From Butyrivibrio sp. UBA3740 (GTDB taxonomy: Bacteria; Bacillota; Clostridia; Lachnospirales; Lachnospiraceae): a stretch of 28,909 nucleotides of DNA. Positions 24,605 through 28,909 of this stretch are shown in pieces (the stretch's first letter is position 1; each line of letters begins with the position of its first letter). The stretch is taken from assembly GCA_002372465.1 (NCBI GenBank), contig DFGW01000168.1:1-28909 (forward strand), in the 5' to 3' direction. The notes under the pieces are model-generated. The model worked only from the letters and a program-made list of their open reading frames with translations, searched no databases and was not told the origin of the DNA. Made by a program: the position numbers and the translations under genes.

Positions 24605-26767
24605 CTGTCTCTCAACAAGGTCATAGAAAATACCTTTTTTCTCTATAAGTTCGTCGTACTTGCCTGACTCAGCCACCTTTCCGCCATCAAGTACGATGAT
24701 CCTGTCGCAGTTCTTAATGGTTGAAAGCCTGTGGGCTATGACGATCCTGGTGCACTTCAGCTCATCCAGGGCTGAGGATATCTGCTTCTGGGTGATATTG
24801 TCCAAGGCGCTTGTGGCCTCGTCAAATATCAGGACTTTAGGCTTTGGAGCGATGGCCCTTGCTATGAGGATACGCTGTCTCTGGCCTCCGGAGATTCCTC
24901 CCTGGCCCTCTGAGATGATGGTGTGCATTCCCATGGGCATAGCCTTGATGTCATCAGCAATTCCCGCCACCCCTGCAGCTTCCCACGCCTCTTCCATGGA
25001 CAGCTTTTCTGAAGCAATGGCAATATTCTGGAATATATCACCGTAAAAGAGCTTGGCGTCCTGAATAACGGAACCGATCTTTCTCCTGAGGGACTTAAGA
25101 TCTATCCTCTCAATGTCCTTTCCATCATAGAAGACTACACCCTTCTCCGGCTTTTCAAATCCAAGTAAAAGTCGCACCAGCGTGGACTTTCCGCAGCCTG
25201 TTTTTCCAACGATTCCCAGGTACTCTCCCGCCCTGATCTTCAGACTGAAATCCTCAAGGATATAGGGAGTCTGATCGGAATATCTGAAATATACTCCGTC
25301 CATTTCAATACTTCCGTTGAGCTTTGTGACCATATCCTTCTTAAGTGTCTTTTCCGGCTCTGCCTTAAGGATAGGCTCCGCCATGTCAAGAACGGGCTTG
25401 ATCCTGGATATGGAAAGTGATGCGGTGGACAGCTGTGAAAAAGCTGAAAACAGCACACTGTAGGCAATATTGAAGGCGTAGTACTCTGAGGTACTGATAT
25501 CTGACTTGATCGCAATGGCATAGAAGGCAAAGGTTCCAAGTAGTGATATGCCGGTACTGAGGGCTCCGTTTATCTTAAGAAAGAAGGGTGGATTGTAGGC
25601 GAGGGCTGCTCCCTCTGCATAGCTGTCTGCCCACTTGGCGAACACTCTTTTCTCCGCTCCTGCCAGCTTGATCTTCTGAATACCGTTTATTATCGCGTAG
25701 CTAAGGCCTGTCTCCTTGGCAACAATCTCCATCCTCTTTCTGATGATCCCCATCTGCATAAGAGTGGCAACTGTGGACAGGATGACCGTAAGACCGATAA
25801 CTATCAGGGCAGGAATTGCCAGCTCCGGTGCAAACTCAGTGATGTGGAAAACATATCCCAGGGAGGCAATTGCCGTAATTCCCAGGGCAAATACATCATT
25901 TATCAGTATCTGGCAGACAGAATTGATGCTCTCTGCTCTGGATGAGAGCTCACCTGCACTGTACTGCCTGAAAAAGGGAACAGGAAGCGTCAAGATTCTC
26001 TGCATCACTGCCTGCTCAACAGGAATCGTCACCTTCCATTCAACCCTCTGGGCAACAGCCTGGGACAGGGCGTTGAACAGCCAGGTCATGAATATGACCG
26101 TCACCATGGTTATGGTCGCTACAGTAAATATTGTATAGTTCTTGTTCGCAAGAATGGGGCCTGTCATCATCTCGGAGAGGAAAGGCAGTATCATTCCCAC
26201 AATAACAGCTATAAGAGTCGCCACGATAAAGTAAGTTACGTCATGGTGACTTATGCGCTTTTTCATATAGTTCAGAAGATCCGGAATCCCCAGCTGCTTA
26301 AGGGATAGTGGCTCATAAAATGCCACAGCATCCTCCTGGAAAAGATCTGCTGTCTTTTTGGAGAGGATCACTCTTTTTCCGGTGACAGGGTCTTTATAGT
26401 AATACCTTGCAAAGCCCAACGGAAAAAGAGCTATCGGCAGATTGCCCTCCTTCATGAAACAGATGATAGGTCCGAAGCAGTCTGTATACCAGCCTTCCTT
26501 CAGTTTGATATTGGCCTTCATCATGCCCACGGTGTTGGCCGCATACTCTATCTGCTCCAAAGGATCTTTTATCCCCATGGGAATCTCAACCTTGGGATAG
26601 TCATAAAAGCGTAAAATCTGCTCTATAGCATTTTTAAGCAGAGTCTTGTCATCCCGCTGTCCGATCATCTGTCCCAGAACCCTGTTTGCAATGTTCTCAT
26701 AGGATCTCTGGTAGAGCTCATCATCTATTCTTTTTCTAAGTCTTATCTGTTCGTCAAACCAGCCCAC
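24596..26767 (-). CDS. NHLP-type peptide exporter, ABC transporter with ATPase domain (second of pair)
   Basis: A 723-residue fused permease-ATPase. It starts at a GTG 8 bases after AAAGGGGAG and 14 bases past the stop of its partner. Residues 1-170 form a cytoplasmic domain without the C39 Cys-His pair. Transmembrane helices occupy about 178-445. The ATPase domain has Walker A GKTGCGKST (521-529), signature ISGGQRQR (625-632), Walker B VLIFDEATSALD (645-656) and H679. In the NHLP/NHLM family (leader-peptide bacteriocin systems) such a protein pairs with a C39 peptidase transporter, as it does here. The pair would export a processed small peptide. Neither the precursor nor maturation enzymes are inside the window; they could lie beyond the right edge. 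Confidence 0.88.
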   Translation of the reverse strand: MGWFDEQIRLRKRIDDELYQRSYENIANRVLGQMIGQRDDKTLLKNAIEQILRFYDYPKVEIPMGIKDPLEQIEYAANTVGMMKANIKLKEGWYTDCFGPIICFMKEGNLPIALFPLGFARYYYKDPVTGKRVILSKKTADLFQEDAVAFYEPLSLKQLGIPDLLNYMKKRISHHDVTYFIVATLIAVIVGMILPFLSEMMTGPILANKNYTIFTVATITMVTVIFMTWLFNALSQAVAQRVEWKVTIPVEQAVMQRILTLPVPFFRQYSAGELSSRAESINSVCQILINDVFALGITAIASLGYVFHITEFAPELAIPALIVIGLTVILSTVATLMQMGIIRKRMEIVAKETGLSYAIINGIQKIKLAGAEKRVFAKWADSYAEGAALAYNPPFFLKINGALSTGISLLGTFAFYAIAIKSDISTSEYYAFNIAYSVLFSAFSQLSTASLSISRIKPVLDMAEPILKAEPEKTLKKDMVTKLNGSIEMDGVYFRYSDQTPYILEDFSLKIRAGEYLGIVGKTGCGKSTLVRLLLGFEKPEKGVVFYDGKDIERIDLKSLRRKIGSVIQDAKLFYGDIFQNIAIASEKLSMEEAWEAAGVAGIADDIKAMPMGMHTIISEGQGGISGGQRQRILIARAIAPKPKVLIFDEATSALDNITQKQISSALDELKCTRIVIAHRLSTIKNCDRIIVLDGGKVAESGKYDELIEKKGIFYDLVERQQL

Positions 26768-26781
26768 TTATAAGCTCCCCT

Positions 26782-28909
26782 TTAATCATTAGATACAAGA
26801 GCGCTGTAATATCCGCCCTTGCTGATAAGTTCTTCGTGAGTACCCCTCTCAACTACGCTGCCCTTGTCCAGGACTATTATCTCATCGCAGTCCCTTATGG
26901 TGGAGAGTCTGTGCGCGATTATGATAAGGGTTATTCCACGATTCTTTATGGCATTGACCACCTGGTACTCGGTCCTGGCATCCAGGGCACTTGTCGCCTC
27001 ATCAAGGATAACAATGGAAGGATCCATGGCAAGGACTCTTGCAATCTCAAGGCGCTGTCTCTGACCGCCTGAGAGATCTTTTCCTCCTTCAACTATCCTG
27101 TGCTGATAGCCTCCGGGCTTTCTGACAATGTCATCGTGGATCTGGGCATCTCTGGCTGCAAGAATCATCTCGAAGTTCTCTATGGACTCGTCCCACATTT
27201 TGATGTTGTTCTCTATGGTGTCCTCAAAGAGGATAATGTCCTGATCAACCACTGCTACGGATCCGGTAAAAGTGCTCCTGTCGATCTCGTCGATTTTCTT
27301 TCCATCGAAGAGGATCTCTCCGCTCCAGGGCTTATACAGTCCCGAAACAAGCTTGGATACAGTTGACTTTCCGCATCCACTTCCGCCTACGATGGCAACT
27401 CTTTTACCCTGGGTAAGCTCTAAGCTGAAGTCCTTGATAAATGGCTCATCAAGTCTTGAATAGCCGAAGGATACGTTCTTGATACTGATCTGGCCGGAGA
27501 GCTTTTCAAAGACATGGGACATATCGTCCTCTCTGTCTGCGTATTCGTCAGACTTGTAGCTCATAACGTCCTCAACACGTTCCATCTCGGTACGCATCTC
27601 CAGCATGGTCTGTCCTGCATTGGTAAGCGTCTGGGCAGGCACCATGAAGTTGGAGAGAATGCCCTGAAAGGCTGTGATCATACCGATGGTAAACTGTCCG
27701 TTTATCGCCAGGAAAACACCGGCTATAAGGATCGCGTAGTTGGCAAAGGACGCAACCATGGCAGGAATCCCACCAAGGTAGATGTCCTTGCGCATCAGCT
27801 GGACTTCTTTCTCATCAACATCAGCCTTTATAGAGAGCCAGTTTTCAAAAAAGCCGTTCTCTGCGCCGCTGGCCTTGACGGTCTCGATCATGCTGATACC
27901 TGAAAGCGTTGCAGTGGAAAGCTTTCCTTTATCAACCATCATTCCGCGGGTAACATTTATCCTGTGGTCGGAAACTATTTTTGAAACAAAGAGGTTTATC
28001 ATAACGGTAAAAATACCAAGAATCGTCAGAGGTACAGAATACCTGACCATTATGACGAAGTAGAATACCATCATGACTGTATTCAGGCACAGAGGTGCCA
28101 GTGTATTAACGATGGTACTTGCTATCTCCTCATTGGTTGACTGTCTCATAAGGATATCTCCGGACATTCTCTGGGAAAAGAACTCCATCGGGAGCCTTAG
28201 TACCTTCCACATATAAGAGGTACTTCCGTTGATAGCCAGTTTTCCGTCAATCTTGAGGGAATAAATGGCTGCCACCCAGGAAACAGCGATCTGTATCAGG
28301 GCCAGCGCCATTACGAGAACCAGAAAGACCGAATACAGAGATTCATTTCGTTGGGTGAGGATATTATCCATGAACATCTGGGAAATAAACGGGTTGATAA
28401 CCGTGAAAGCGTAAGAGATCATGGTTACTGCCACAGTAAAGATAACTGCAGCCTTTGCATCCTGTAGTCTCTTGTACGCGAAAGAAAAAATGCTCTTACG
28501 TTTTCCACCTTTTTCAAAGTTTTCAGTGGGTTCAAACAAAAGAGCTATTCCTGTGTAACTCTTTTCAAATTCCTCGCTCGAAATATAGACAGTTCCCCTG
28601 GAAGGGTCATTTATACATACCTTGTTGCCCTTAAAACCGCAAAGAACGACAAAGTGATTGTAATCCCAGTGAATAATACAGGGAAATGTTCCATTGGTCC
28701 TCATGGCCTTAGCAGGAATCTTATAGCCGGCAGCTGATAATCCATAGTTTCTGGCAGCCTTAAGGATATTTCTGGCGTTTGATCCATCCCTTGAAACACC
28801 ACAATCAAGCCTTACCTGTTCAAGGGCAATCCATCTGCCATAGTAGGCAAGGATCATGTCAAGACAGGCAGCTCCACATTCCAGGGCCTCCATCTGCATG
28901 ACCACCGGA
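26782..28909 (-). CDS. NHLP-type C39 peptidase-ABC exporter (partial at the N-terminus)
   Basis: The gene runs off the right edge; 708 complete codons are visible, and the GTG at 28905 is not the start, because the frame continues with a Pro codon. The reading PVVMQMEALECGAACL is the C39 peptidase active site: Gln for the oxyanion hole and Cys six residues on. The catalytic His is in HWDYNHFVVL and the Asp in CINDPSRG. The transmembrane region follows (about 150-430 of the visible part). The ATPase domain has Walker A GGSGCGKST, signature LSGGQRQR, Walker B IVILDEATSALD and the H-loop AHR. C39 transporters cut the leader of a peptide after a double-glycine-type site while exporting it. All catalytic and nucleotide-binding residues are intact, so the protein is probably active. 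It would act as a heteromer with the gene 14 bases downstream. Confidence 0.92.
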   Translation of the reverse strand, partial: PVVMQMEALECGAACLDMILAYYGRWIALEQVRLDCGVSRDGSNARNILKAARNYGLSAAGYKIPAKAMRTNGTFPCIIHWDYNHFVVLCGFKGNKVCINDPSRGTVYISSEEFEKSYTGIALLFEPTENFEKGGKRKSIFSFAYKRLQDAKAAVIFTVAVTMISYAFTVINPFISQMFMDNILTQRNESLYSVFLVLVMALALIQIAVSWVAAIYSLKIDGKLAINGSTSYMWKVLRLPMEFFSQRMSGDILMRQSTNEEIASTIVNTLAPLCLNTVMMVFYFVIMVRYSVPLTILGIFTVMINLFVSKIVSDHRINVTRGMMVDKGKLSTATLSGISMIETVKASGAENGFFENWLSIKADVDEKEVQLMRKDIYLGGIPAMVASFANYAILIAGVFLAINGQFTIGMITAFQGILSNFMVPAQTLTNAGQTMLEMRTEMERVEDVMSYKSDEYADREDDMSHVFEKLSGQISIKNVSFGYSRLDEPFIKDFSLELTQGKRVAIVGGSGCGKSTVSKLVSGLYKPWSGEILFDGKKIDEIDRSTFTGSVAVVDQDIILFEDTIENNIKMWDESIENFEMILAARDAQIHDDIVRKPGGYQHRIVEGGKDLSGGQRQRLEIARVLAMDPSIVILDEATSALDARTEYQVVNAIKNRGITLIIIAHRLSTIRDCDEIIVLDKGSVVERGTHEELISKGGYYSALVSND

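Overview
The window reads as chromosomal DNA of an anaerobic Firmicute, most likely a Lachnospiraceae species of the Butyrivibrio type. The grounds are strong AGGAGG-type ribosome binding sites, moderate GC in genes against very AT-rich gaps, a NHLP-type peptidase/ABC exporter pair, a DUF975 membrane protein, a huge secreted protein with Big_2 immunoglobulin-like domains, and two large proteins resembling the Lachnospiraceae families catalogued as DUF5716 and DUF5717. Genus and family names are recalled from memory, not from a search. Almost everything is on the minus strand; the one clear plus-strand gene is a small XRE-type regulator.

Layout in coordinate order. (1) 1-454: the first 22 codons of a minus-strand gene that runs off the left edge, its probable promoter with two operator-like palindromes, and a terminator shared with the next gene. 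(2) 455-7948: a 2497-residue secreted protein with a signal peptide, an acidic linker, seven copies of a roughly 160-residue repeat I do not recognise, about seven Big_2-like domains and six MBG/YDG-like C-terminal repeats. (3) 7949-8637: a 389-bp divergent control region and the XRE regulator. (4) 8898-11645: a secreted zinc metalloprotease with a 200-residue acidic tail. (5) 11804-18766: a four-gene operon of proteins of unknown function: a 1196-residue protein with beta-rich and helical repeat parts, an Hsp70/actin-like protein, a TPR-like protein and a membrane-anchored coiled-coil protein. (6) 18879-24478: an exporter cluster of two MacB/FtsX-type permeases, an HlyD/MacA-type adaptor, an ATPase and a DUF975 protein, similar in make-up to the Bacillus subtilis YknWXYZ cluster. 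(7) 24596-28909: the NHLP exporter pair, a C39 peptidase-ABC transporter (cut by the right edge) followed by its partner ABC transporter.

How the parts may work together. The right third looks like export of a small leader-bearing peptide: the C39 domain would cleave a double-glycine-type leader while the paired ABC subunits move the product out. The MacB/HlyD exporter directly downstream is placed and built like self-protection or further export, but neither a precursor peptide nor a maturation enzyme lies inside the window. The four-gene operon is the least explained part. It joins a degenerate Hsp70-like fold with helical-repeat proteins and a two-helix membrane protein, which suggests an intracellular, membrane-associated assembly. 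The left third makes two secreted proteins, the giant repeat protein and the metalloprotease. The XRE regulator between them has an operator-like palindrome at its own promoter and a related palindrome in the control region of the giant gene.
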